Origin: Lachnoclostridium sp. An196
Lineage (GTDB): Bacteria > Bacillota > Clostridia > Lachnospirales > Lachnospiraceae
Length of the DNA: 64,000 nt
Assembly (NCBI RefSeq): GCF_002160135.1
Contig: NZ_NFJZ01000014.1
Span: 1-64,000, forward strand
Reading direction: 5' to 3'
The position numbers were made by a program, and so were the translations under genes. Shown here one piece after another: positions 9,026-17,391 of the stretch. Each line of letters starts with the position of its first letter. The stretch's first letter is position 1. The notes beneath the pieces are model-generated. The model had not been told where the DNA came from, ran no database searches, and worked only from the letters and a program-made list of their open reading frames with translations.

Positions 9026-9469
9026 ATGAAGCATATACCGCATACACGTTCCAGTCTGTTTTTGATTGAACTGATCATTGCTGTATTTTTCTTTTCCATT
9101 GGAAGCGCAGTGTGCATCCGGGCTTTCTCCCAGGCCTATCTGATGAGCCGGTCTGCCCAGGAACTGAGTTTCGCTTCCTCACAGATCTCCGGAGCCGCCT
9201 CTGCGGTCCGTTATACGGATGGATCTGCGGAAGCGCTCTCCGAATATTTTCCTTCCGCCAGAGCGGACGATTCCGGCTGTTTGATCTATTACGACCGGAA
9301 CCGCAGGCCATGCAGTCCGGAAGAGGCATCGTACACGATGACGATCCGGACAGAACAGGACGGGATCCGGACAGATACCTTTCTGTCCATGACCAGACAG
9401 GACGGCGCCGTTCTCTACGAGCTGTCCCTGCGTTATCCATCTGCAGTTACGGCTGGAAAGGAGGAATAA
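9026..9469 (+). CDS. Prepilin-like protein of the pilus cluster
   Basis: The 147-residue product has a short basic N-terminus (MKHIPHTRSS), then FLIELIIAVFFFSIGSAV. This is an N-methylation-like hydrophobic helix with a Glu near its start, as in GspI/GspJ pseudopilins but without the usual Gly cleavage residue. GAAAGGAATGAGACAGAC precedes the ATG. An upstream in-frame extension to 8948 overlaps the previous gene and is rejected. It probably forms a minor component of the fibre or pseudopilus; the atypical processing site is notable because no prepilin peptidase is encoded nearby. Confidence 0.6.
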   Translation: MKHIPHTRSSLFLIELIIAVFFFSIGSAVCIRAFSQAYLMSRSAQELSFASSQISGAASAVRYTDGSAEALSEYFPSARADDSGCLIYYDRNRRPCSPEEASYTMTIRTEQDGIRTDTFLSMTRQDGAVLYELSLRYPSAVTAGKEE

Positions 9470-9473
9470 ATAT

Positions 9474-9989
9474 ATGGATTCCAGAAAGAAACAATCGTCC
9501 TTTTCCAGCATCGGGATCACATCCCTTGTCCTGATCTTCGTCATGCTCTGCCTGCTTACTTTTTCTGTACTGTCGCTGGTGACTGCCAGAGCGGATCTCC
9601 GTCTGAGTCAGAAAAACGCGGAACGCACATCTGCTTATTACGACGCGGAAAACCGTGCCAATGACGTCCTGCTTTCTGTCATTTCCTGTATAGAGGAATA
9701 TAAAGACAGCCCTGACGCTTCCGTTTTCTATCAGAAGCTTCGGGAACGCCTGGACGGACAGAACGGCATTCTTTTTACCGGCGCCGATTCTCTGGAATAT
9801 GAGGTCCTTCTGGATAAAGAGCAGCTCTTGTCCGTCTCTCTGGAGATTTCCTACGAGACATATGACGACGGCAGCCACTACCGGATCCTGGCCTGGAACA
9901 CGGTATCTACTCACGAATGGGAGTCTGACGGCAGCCTTCCCCTTCTGGATAAGGAGGCCGTCTCTGACATGCTTACGGAGGAGGAATAG
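9474..9989 (+). CDS. Single-span protein of the pilus cluster (PilX/GspK-like position)
   Basis: The 171-residue protein has one N-terminal membrane helix (about 12-37, GITSLVLIFVMLCLLTFSVL) and then a helical, acidic soluble domain (RLSQKNAERTSAYYDAENRA) that resembles the start of PilX/GspK-type minor pilins. AAAGGAGG lies before the ATG. The pilT-like gene begins 3 nt after its stop. No catalytic motif is seen, so function is inferred from order within the operon. Confidence 0.6.
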   Translation: MDSRKKQSSFSSIGITSLVLIFVMLCLLTFSVLSLVTARADLRLSQKNAERTSAYYDAENRANDVLLSVISCIEEYKDSPDASVFYQKLRERLDGQNGILFTGADSLEYEVLLDKEQLLSVSLEISYETYDDGSHYRILAWNTVSTHEWESDGSLPLLDKEAVSDMLTEEE

Positions 9990-9991
9990 AT

Positions 9992-11047
9992 ATGAATGCT
10001 TTAGATTTTCTGACAGAGGCTACTTCGACCGGCGCCTCCGATCTCTTCATCGTCGCCGGCCGGCCACTCTCCTGCAAAAAGGCGGGAAGAATCGTTATGT
10101 CCTGCGAGGAACGGCTGATGCCCGCGCAGACGGAAGCGCTGATCCGCGAGATCTACCGTCTGGCCGACCGCGATATTTCACGTTTCCTGCGGACCGGAGA
10201 CGACGACTTTTCTTTCGCTGTCCCCGGGCTTTCCCGTTTCCGCATCAGCGCTTATATGCAGCGCGGTTCCATGGCGGCGGTGATCCGGGTCATCACGTTC
10301 GAACTTCCGGACCCGCGGGCGCTGGGCATCCCGGAGCAGGTGATCCGGCTGGGCAGTCTGTCAAAAGGTCTGGTTCTGGTGACCGGTCCCGCCGGCAGCG
10401 GCAAATCCACGACGCTGGCCTGCATCATCGACGCCATCAACCAGTCGCAGGAGAAACATATCATCACCATGGAGGATCCTCTGGAATACCTTCACCGGCA
10501 TAAAAAGAGCATCGTGAGCCAGCGCGAGATCAGTTCCGACACGGAGAGTTACGTGGTGGCTCTGCGGGCGTCTCTGCGGCAGAGTCCGGATGTGATCCTG
10601 CTGGGCGAGATGCGTGATTTTGAGACGATCTCTATCGCTATGACAGCGGCGGAGACCGGGCATCTGGTATTCTCCACGCTGCATACGCCCGGCGCGGCCA
10701 GCACCATAGACCGGATCATCGACGTATTTCCGCCCAGCCAGCAGCGGCAGATCGCCGTGCAGCTGTCCACTGCCCTGCAGGCGGTGGTCTCCCAGCAGCT
10801 GATCCCGGCGGCGGACGGCTCCGGCATGATACCCGCCTTCGAGATGATGACGGCGACTCCCGCTATCCGGAATATGATCCGGGAGAACAAGATCCCCCAG
10901 ATCGACGGGACCATCTATTCCGCCTCTTCCGAGACCATGTTCTCTATGGACGCCAGCCTGGCTTCGCTGGTCCGGGAAGGCCGGATCACAAAAGAGGAGG
11001 CGCTTGCGCACGCCTCCAATCCTGAGATGCTGAAACGCAGGCTGTAA
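9992..11047 (+). CDS. PilT-family type IV pilus/secretion ATPase
   Basis: The 351-residue protein has PilT length. It has an N-terminal PAS-like domain (LTEATSTGASDLFI), Walker A TGPAGSGKST (131-140), a Walker B region VILLGEMRD with Asp/His boxes (ETGHLVFSTLHT), and the PilT signature TPAIRNMIREN. PilT hexamers use ATP to drive pilus retraction; in minimal systems one ATPase may serve both directions. It is the last gene of the block and converges on the GNAT gene. The only recognisable motor nearby is this retraction-type ATPase; no GspE/PilB is present. Confidence 0.9.
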   Translation: MNALDFLTEATSTGASDLFIVAGRPLSCKKAGRIVMSCEERLMPAQTEALIREIYRLADRDISRFLRTGDDDFSFAVPGLSRFRISAYMQRGSMAAVIRVITFELPDPRALGIPEQVIRLGSLSKGLVLVTGPAGSGKSTTLACIIDAINQSQEKHIITMEDPLEYLHRHKKSIVSQREISSDTESYVVALRASLRQSPDVILLGEMRDFETISIAMTAAETGHLVFSTLHTPGAASTIDRIIDVFPPSQQRQIAVQLSTALQAVVSQQLIPAADGSGMIPAFEMMTATPAIRNMIRENKIPQIDGTIYSASSETMFSMDASLASLVREGRITKEEALAHASNPEMLKRRL

Positions 11048-11059
11048 GGCGCTTACGCC

Positions 11060-11626
11060 TCACACCTTCAGTTCCGGAAACGGGATCACCGCTTCCGGGA
11101 TTTTTTTATGCGTTCCGATCATCTTTTCCATATAGATCATATCGTACCAGGTCCCGAACTTGTATCCGCACCGGTGCAGATGCGCGGCTTTCACGTATCC
11201 CATCCGCTCATGGAACCGCACGCTGGCGTCGTTCAGGCGCCCGTCCGCATGCCCGGTATAGGCGATGCAGGCGTTGAGATTCGTCAGGTTCTGGGACGCT
11301 CCGATCCGCTCCAGCTCCTCATACAGGCGCCGTCCGATCCCTCTGCCCCGCCGTTCCATCTCCACATAGACGCTGGGCTCCGCGCACCAGCCGTAGGCGG
11401 CCCGGGGATGAAAGGCCGACAGATAGGCGTACCCCACGATCCTCCCGTCTTCTTCCGCCGCCAGATAGGGATACCTGCTCAGGACATGTTCGATCCTGCC
11501 CCGGAATTCTTCCGGAGACGGAACTTCATACTCAAAGGTGACCGCCGTCTCCCGCACATACGGCGCGTAGATCTCCAGCAGGGCCTCCGCGTCCTCCGGG
11601 CATGCCGTCCGGATGGAAAGACTCAT
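11060..11626 (-). CDS. GNAT family N-acetyltransferase (phosphinothricin acetyltransferase-like)
   Basis: The 188-residue protein starts at the ATG at 11626 with GAGGTGGAG before it; the start overlaps the upstream gene's stop (ATGA). It shows the PAT-type opening (ALLEIYAPYVRETAVTFEYE) and the acetyl-CoA loop RRGRGIGRRLYEEL (motif A). The C-terminal FHERMGYVKAAHLHRCGYKF and YDMIYMEK are typical of the family. It transfers acetyl from acetyl-CoA to a small amine; the substrate is unknown. It is probably the distal gene of the minus-strand operon. Confidence 0.85.
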   Translation of the reverse strand: MSLSIRTACPEDAEALLEIYAPYVRETAVTFEYEVPSPEEFRGRIEHVLSRYPYLAAEEDGRIVGYAYLSAFHPRAAYGWCAEPSVYVEMERRGRGIGRRLYEELERIGASQNLTNLNACIAYTGHADGRLNDASVRFHERMGYVKAAHLHRCGYKFGTWYDMIYMEKMIGTHKKIPEAVIPFPELKV

Positions 11627-12564
11627 CTCTCCACCTCTTCCGGACCCCACAGCTTTTCCGGATACAGTCCGCGCTCTTTCATGTCGCGCACCGCCTGCAC
11701 CACCGTCGGCTTGTCCTCTTTGTAGGTCACTCCGTACCAGCGGTCCCTGCTGGTGAGCACCTTCACCTCCGCCCTGTCTTCCCGGATCAGTTCATCCACC
11801 ACAAAAGGCAGGAAATACTCGCATTTCAGAGGATTTTCCTTCAGGCCCTTTTCCAGCGCTTTCGGGAAGCGGCCCTTAAGTTCCTCCATCATGCTCCTGG
11901 TGAATCCCCACATGTTCATGGAGACCACCGCGTCGTCCGGCAGGCTGATCCAGGTCCTGCCATCGTCCTCTGTGTAAGCGGCGCTTCCGTCGCTCTGCTT
12001 CTCGATGCGCGTTCTCTCATGGATATCGGTCAGCATATCCTGCTCATCCACTTTGCACACGCCGCGGGCCACGGATCCGTTCTCCGTCAGAGTGTTTTTC
12101 AGCAGATATCCCACCATGGTATATTCATATTTATCGCCGTCTTCATGAGTGGTCAGATAGTCATAGATCAGGCGGAACGCTTCCCTTCCGTAGAAATCGT
12201 CCGCGTTGATCACCGCGAAGGGGCCGTCGATCACAGCAAGGCAGCTCAGCACCGCATGTCCGGTACCCCAGGGTTTTACGCGGCCTTCCGGCACCTGGAA
12301 ACCTTCCGGCAGGTTGTGAAGATCCTGGAAGACATATTCTGTCCGGACCCTGCCCTCCAACCGGCTGCCGATCCGCTCCCGGAAATCTTTCTCATTTTCT
12401 TTCTTGATGATAAAGATCACTTTCTCGAATCCCGCCTGCACAGCGTCATAGATGGAAAAATCCATGATAATATGCCCCTGATCGTCCACCGGGTCGATCT
12501 GCTTGAGTCCTCCGTAACGGCTTCCCATCCCTGCCGCCATGATCACCAGCACTGGTTTCTTCAT
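11623..12564 (-). CDS. Nucleotidyltransferase family protein (sugar-phosphate NTP transferase type)
   Basis: The 313-residue protein has the signature MAAGMGSRYGGLKQ at residues 9-22, a Rossmann-type nucleotide binding loop. It also has the metal/sugar-binding segment INADDFYG and a later NMWGF segment as in GalU/RmlA relatives. Such enzymes activate sugar phosphates to NDP-sugars for cell-surface glycans. The exact nucleotide and sugar cannot be read from sequence. The GNAT gene overlaps its 3' end; the AlaX-like gene lies 4 nt upstream. Confidence 0.8.
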   Translation of the reverse strand: MKKPVLVIMAAGMGSRYGGLKQIDPVDDQGHIIMDFSIYDAVQAGFEKVIFIIKKENEKDFRERIGSRLEGRVRTEYVFQDLHNLPEGFQVPEGRVKPWGTGHAVLSCLAVIDGPFAVINADDFYGREAFRLIYDYLTTHEDGDKYEYTMVGYLLKNTLTENGSVARGVCKVDEQDMLTDIHERTRIEKQSDGSAAYTEDDGRTWISLPDDAVVSMNMWGFTRSMMEELKGRFPKALEKGLKENPLKCEYFLPFVVDELIREDRAEVKVLTSRDRWYGVTYKEDKPTVVQAVRDMKERGLYPEKLWGPEEVER

Positions 12565-12568
12565 CTTT

Positions 12569-13750
12569 TTATCCCTCCATAATCATTTTTTCTATCTCTT
12601 CTCTGGTTCCTGTCAGAGATCCCTGCACCATCTCCGGCTTTCCGCCGCCTTTTCCCCGGAAGCGGGCATTCAGTTCTTTTACGAAGACGCGCAGGTCCAC
12701 GTTCCGGCTCCCCAGGATATAGCGGTATCCCGCGTTGTCCGTGCCCACAAAGGCCGCGCAGATGCCCGGACAGCGCTCCACGGCTCCGTTGATGAAATTC
12801 CGCACGGCGATGTTGTCCAGATCCTCCTCAAAGATGCACACATTCCGCTGATCCGGACGGATCCGGCCGAGTTTCTCTTCCAGATACAGGGCCTGCATAC
12901 GGTTCAGATGCTCCCGGAGCTTCTCCTGCTGCTCTTTCAGACGAAGCACCGCTTCCCCGATCTGATCCGGGCGGGCCGACAGCGCCACTGATACGCCGGT
13001 CACGCCCCGCTGTTTTTCCTGATAATCCTTAAGCGCCCGGTCTCCGCACACGATCGTCACCCGGCATCCGCCCCGGTGGCGTTCACAGCTTTGCACCTTG
13101 ATGACGCCGATCTCTCCGGTCCGCTGCACATGGGGCGCGCAGCAGGCGCAGATGTCGTAGCCGGGCACGGACACCAGCCGCACCTGTCCCTCGATCTCGA
13201 TCTTGCTGCGGTAATCCAGCTTTTTCAGCTCCTCGCTGTCCGGATAGAGCACCTGTACCGGAATATCTTCATAAACTGCCTGGTTTGCCCTGCGCTCCAG
13301 CTCCAGGATCTGCTCCCCGGACAGTTCCCCGTTGAAATCCAGCGTGGTCGCTTCCTGCCCCAGGTGAAATCCCACGTTGTCATACCCGTACAGGCTGTGC
13401 ACCAAGCCGGACAGGATATGCTCTCCGGTGTGCTGCTGCATGCGTGAAAACCTTTCCGCATAGTCCAGCCGTCCCAGCACCTCGCTCCCTTCCGGGACAG
13501 CCTCCGCCGTCATATGCCAGATGATGCCGTCCTCTTCCCGGGTGTCCGTCACCTGGACCCCGTCCAGCCATCCCCGGTCTCCGAACTGCCCGCCGCCTTC
13601 CGGAAAGAAAGCGGTCCGGTCAAGCTCCACCCGGTATCCGTCTTTATACTTTTCACAGGACAGGACGGCGGCACGGAACTCTTTCAGATGGCTGTCCTCG
13701 TAGTACAGCCGCCGCGCCGCGCCGCCCTGCTGCAGATGTTTTTCTTCCAT
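12569..13750 (-). CDS. Alanyl-tRNA editing protein (AlaX-like with DHHA1 domain)
   Basis: The 393-residue product, started at the ATG at 13750 with AGGAGAG about 10 nt upstream; an upstream ATG at 13792 has no ribosome site. The editing domain has the TAFFPEGGGQ motif, the zinc pair HTGEH and the second zinc site CCAPH. A DHHA1-like C-terminal domain includes RFRGKGGGKPEMVQG. The family deacylates Ser- or Gly-tRNA(Ala) made in error by AlaRS, in trans. The length matches the long AlaX/AlaRS-like editing proteins common in Firmicutes. Confidence 0.85.
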   Translation of the reverse strand: MEEKHLQQGGAARRLYYEDSHLKEFRAAVLSCEKYKDGYRVELDRTAFFPEGGGQFGDRGWLDGVQVTDTREEDGIIWHMTAEAVPEGSEVLGRLDYAERFSRMQQHTGEHILSGLVHSLYGYDNVGFHLGQEATTLDFNGELSGEQILELERRANQAVYEDIPVQVLYPDSEELKKLDYRSKIEIEGQVRLVSVPGYDICACCAPHVQRTGEIGVIKVQSCERHRGGCRVTIVCGDRALKDYQEKQRGVTGVSVALSARPDQIGEAVLRLKEQQEKLREHLNRMQALYLEEKLGRIRPDQRNVCIFEEDLDNIAVRNFINGAVERCPGICAAFVGTDNAGYRYILGSRNVDLRVFVKELNARFRGKGGGKPEMVQGSLTGTREEIEKMIMEG

Positions 13751-13821
13751 ATCACTTTGTCTCTCCTGTATTTGCTGCATCCAATATATCATTTACCGAA
13801 CATAAAATCAATTTTCTGCTT

Positions 13822-16800
13822 TTACAACACAATTACTTTCCCCATCGTAAACGAATAAATCACTTTCTCTCTTACCTTCTTCCCCGTCATCATCTCCAGC
13901 GCTTTCCCGTAATACTGAAGCTGCGCGCGGTATCTTCCTGCCAGTTCTTCCGCGCGGAAGATCCGGTCCGTCTTATAGTCTACGATCACGATCTCATCTT
14001 CTTCGTAAAAGAATGCGTCTATGATTCCCTGGATCAGTACCAGTTCTTCCGGGTCGGAGCCGTCCACCTGGTCTCCGGGCAGTCCGATGACAAACGGCTG
14101 CTCCCGGTAAAGATTTCCCCGGCGGGCGGCGTCCTGCATCCGTTTCCCCAGCGGGCTTTGGATAAACTTCAGAAGATCCCGGACATTCACCGCGTCGATA
14201 TCCTGCCGTTCCAGTCTGCCGCTTCCGGCCAGTTCCTCCAGAACCTGTCCCGCCTGTTCTTCTGTCTCCATGTCTTTTCCGAAATCCACACATTCCATGA
14301 CCGCATGGTACGCCGTTCCCCGGGCGGCCCCGGTCTTCTCTTCCTGTTTTTCGATAAACTGCGGAATCAGCGGGATCACATCCGATTCCGGGAACATCTC
14401 TTCGGCGGCGTCGGACTCTTCTTCCATCCGGAGTTTTTTCAGTTCGGTCACGCTGTATTTCTGCCGCGAGGTTTTCTCGTCCGCCCACAGATATTTCCAG
14501 GAGAGCCTCCGGTCCACCTCCGCGTCCAGTCTCTGATCCCCGGACGGGAAGAGCACGCGGCGCTCCATCTCTTCCCTGCTCAGAGCGTCCTGCACCCGGA
14601 TCCCCACTTCTCCTGCCAGAAGTTCCTTCAGGGAAACCTGTCTTCTCTCCAGCGCGCTTCCCTCTGCCTTCAGCGCAGGCATGATCCAGTCCAGATAACT
14701 GTCCGCGCCGGACAGTTCCAGATAGCTCAGCTTCTCTTCCGGCGACGGTTCCGCCTGCAGGAGCTTTTCTCCTGCCATGCCGGTCAGGATCAGCTTCTCT
14801 TTCGCGCGGGTCATGGCCACATAGAGGATCCTCAGTTCTTCTCCCAGATTGTCCAGCAGGTTCTGTCTGCGTATCATCTGTTTGACCAGCGTGGCCCTGC
14901 GCATACGGTGTTCCAGGTCCACATAGTCCAGCCCGATTCCGTACCGGCTGTGGCAGACCAGCTTGTCCCGACTCTCCTGCCGGTTGAAACTTTTCCCCAT
15001 GCCCGCGGCAAATACCACCGGGAATTCCAGTCCTTTGCTGTGATGGATACTCATGATCTGCACGGATCCACCGTCCGCGCCCGACAGCGGCGCCTCGCCG
15101 AAATCCACCTGGTATTTCTGCATCTTCTCTATATACCGGATAAAATGAAACAGCCCGTGATAGCTGATCTTCTCATAATCCTGCGCTTTCTGAAGCAGCA
15201 TCTCCACATTGGCAATCCGCTGCTCCCCGCCCGGGAGCGCCCGCATCTCGTCCATATATCCGGTCTCTTCCACGATCTGCCACAGGAGTTCATGGATGGA
15301 TGTGCACCCCGCCCTTCTCCGGTACTCTTCCACCCGGGAGAAGAAATCCGCGAGCCGTTCCTTTAAGTTTGCATCCGGGCCTTTCGACGCATAGAGCGCG
15401 CAGGCCGCGCAAAACCGTTTCTCCGGGTATGCCGCCTTGATCTTCGCCAGTTCTTCGGAGGAAAATCCCCCTATGCTTCCGTGCAGCGCCGCAGCCAGCG
15501 GGATCTCCTGAGTCGGATTGTCCAGCACCCGCAGGTAGGACAGGAGCCCTTCCACTTCCACCGTCTGGAAATATCCTTCCCTGGACTGGGCGCTGGCCGG
15601 GATCCCTTCCTCCTGCAGCACTCTTACAAAGGTCTCGCTCCAGCCGGCCATGGTGCGCAGGAGGATCACGATATCCCCGCAGCGCGCCGGACGGAGTTCT
15701 CCGTCCTCTGTCACCGTTCCGGTTTTTAACAGTTCCCGGATCCTGGCCGCGATCAGATGCGCCTCCGCCTCCTGCTTCGTCCACCGGCTTTCCTGGCGGG
15801 TTTCTTCCCATTCTTCCTGGGAAAGGAGCAGAAGCTCCGCCCTGCATCCTTCCTGGTCAGGATAAGAAGCTCCCATCCGGAGGGCTTCCGCCTCCCCGTA
15901 ATCGATGCCCCCCAGTTCCCGGCGCATGATTTTACGGAAAATCTCATTGACCGGACCCAGTACCTCTCCCCTGCTTCGGAAATTCTGGTGAAGATCGATC
16001 CGCACGCCGGTTTTCCCGTCCTGATAGTCATGGTATTTCTCCAGGAACAGCCCCGGTTCCGCCTGTCGGAAACGATAGATACTCTGCTTCACATCTCCCA
16101 CCATGAAACGGTTATCCCGCCCCTGCCGGCTGCCGGAGATGCTTTCGAGGATCGCCTCCTGGACCAGGTTGCTGTCCTGGTATTCATCCACCATGATCTC
16201 CGCGAAATATTTGGAAAACACATCCGCTGTCCCGCTGGGAACCAGCTTCCCCTCCTCTTCCCTGGTCAGGATTTTCAGGGCAAAATGCTCCTGGTCGCTG
16301 AAATCCAGGATATTTTTCCGCCGCTTCTCTTCTCCCAGCCGTTCCGTAAACTGAAGCGTCAGATCTGCCAGGCAGCGGGCATTCTGCGCCGTCTCCCGCA
16401 TCTGATGGAACACCGTCTCCGAAGGAAGCTGGAAATACTGGTTTTTCAGGGATTTCAAAATATCTTTCATGTCATTGCGGATCTCCATGATCCGGCCGCA
16501 GATCCCTTCATCCGCGTCTGCCATGGCCTTGCTTCTGCGGCTGGGGAGCCGCTGGAACTTCAGGTCCGCCAGGAGCTCTCCGAAAGACTCCATGGACCCG
16601 CACCGGAGCATTTCTTCCAGAAGAGCGGCATCCGACCGCAATACTTCTATATACGGGAGCGGCCCGTACGGCGCCCGGGCCATCTCTTCCGCCAGAAAGA
16701 TCTTGTCCCGGCAGTCCGAAACCGTCCTCTTCAGTTCTTCCATGATCTCTTTCGTTCCGCGGAAATCCTCCCAGGAAGCGTCCTTTGGAAGTTCATACAG

Positions 16801-17391
16801 CGCCGCGCAGTCTTTCAGCCATTTTTCAGGCTGCGGATGAGCCTGGGCATATTCATAGAGCTGCAGGATCAGCTCCTCCAGCCCGCTTCCCCGGTTCCCG
16901 CTGCCGTAGCTTTCGGCAAACCGCAGGAAATCCGGATCCTTCGCCGCGCACGCTTCCTCTACTACCTTCTGCGCCGTATCCTGTTTTAAAAGCCGCATCT
17001 CGCCCTCATCCGCGATCCTGAAACTGGGATTCAGGTCGATGGTATGAAAATAATTGCGGATCACATACAGGCAGAACCCGTGGATCGTGGTGATCTGGGC
17101 CCGTGAGAGAAGCGCTTCCTGCCTCTGCAGCCATTCGTTTCCCGGGTCTTCCAGGATCCGCTCCGCCAGAGCCTTCCCGATCCGCTCCCGCATCTGTGAC
17201 GCGGCCGCTTTGGTAAACGTGGTGACCAGCAGACGGTCCGCGTCCACCGGATGTTCCGGATCCGTGATCAGGGACAGGATCCGCTCCACCAGCACCGCCG
17301 TCTTGCCGGAACCCGCGGCGGCAGACACCAGCAGATTTTTTTCTCTGGTGTCGATGGCCTTTTTCTGGTCCTCTGTCCATACGACGCTCAT
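13822..17391 (-). CDS. addA: ATP-dependent helicase/nuclease subunit A (AddA)
   Basis: The 1189-residue product begins MSVVWTEDQKKAI at 17391, with AGGAGGAACAGGG before it; the start overlaps addB's stop (ATGA). A UvrD-type helicase has Walker A AAAGSGKTA (residues 24-32), the DEYQDSN motif and the TRAKEKL motif VI. The C-terminal RecB-like nuclease domain has the IVIVDYKTDRI motif. With AddB it resects double-strand breaks to load RecA and processes linear DNA at Chi-like sites. It is full length and intact. Confidence 0.95.
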   Translation of the reverse strand: MSVVWTEDQKKAIDTREKNLLVSAAAGSGKTAVLVERILSLITDPEHPVDADRLLVTTFTKAAASQMRERIGKALAERILEDPGNEWLQRQEALLSRAQITTIHGFCLYVIRNYFHTIDLNPSFRIADEGEMRLLKQDTAQKVVEEACAAKDPDFLRFAESYGSGNRGSGLEELILQLYEYAQAHPQPEKWLKDCAALYELPKDASWEDFRGTKEIMEELKRTVSDCRDKIFLAEEMARAPYGPLPYIEVLRSDAALLEEMLRCGSMESFGELLADLKFQRLPSRRSKAMADADEGICGRIMEIRNDMKDILKSLKNQYFQLPSETVFHQMRETAQNARCLADLTLQFTERLGEEKRRKNILDFSDQEHFALKILTREEEGKLVPSGTADVFSKYFAEIMVDEYQDSNLVQEAILESISGSRQGRDNRFMVGDVKQSIYRFRQAEPGLFLEKYHDYQDGKTGVRIDLHQNFRSRGEVLGPVNEIFRKIMRRELGGIDYGEAEALRMGASYPDQEGCRAELLLLSQEEWEETRQESRWTKQEAEAHLIAARIRELLKTGTVTEDGELRPARCGDIVILLRTMAGWSETFVRVLQEEGIPASAQSREGYFQTVEVEGLLSYLRVLDNPTQEIPLAAALHGSIGGFSSEELAKIKAAYPEKRFCAACALYASKGPDANLKERLADFFSRVEEYRRRAGCTSIHELLWQIVEETGYMDEMRALPGGEQRIANVEMLLQKAQDYEKISYHGLFHFIRYIEKMQKYQVDFGEAPLSGADGGSVQIMSIHHSKGLEFPVVFAAGMGKSFNRQESRDKLVCHSRYGIGLDYVDLEHRMRRATLVKQMIRRQNLLDNLGEELRILYVAMTRAKEKLILTGMAGEKLLQAEPSPEEKLSYLELSGADSYLDWIMPALKAEGSALERRQVSLKELLAGEVGIRVQDALSREEMERRVLFPSGDQRLDAEVDRRLSWKYLWADEKTSRQKYSVTELKKLRMEEESDAAEEMFPESDVIPLIPQFIEKQEEKTGAARGTAYHAVMECVDFGKDMETEEQAGQVLEELAGSGRLERQDIDAVNVRDLLKFIQSPLGKRMQDAARRGNLYREQPFVIGLPGDQVDGSDPEELVLIQGIIDAFFYEEDEIVIVDYKTDRIFRAEELAGRYRAQLQYYGKALEMMTGKKVREKVIYSFTMGKVIVL

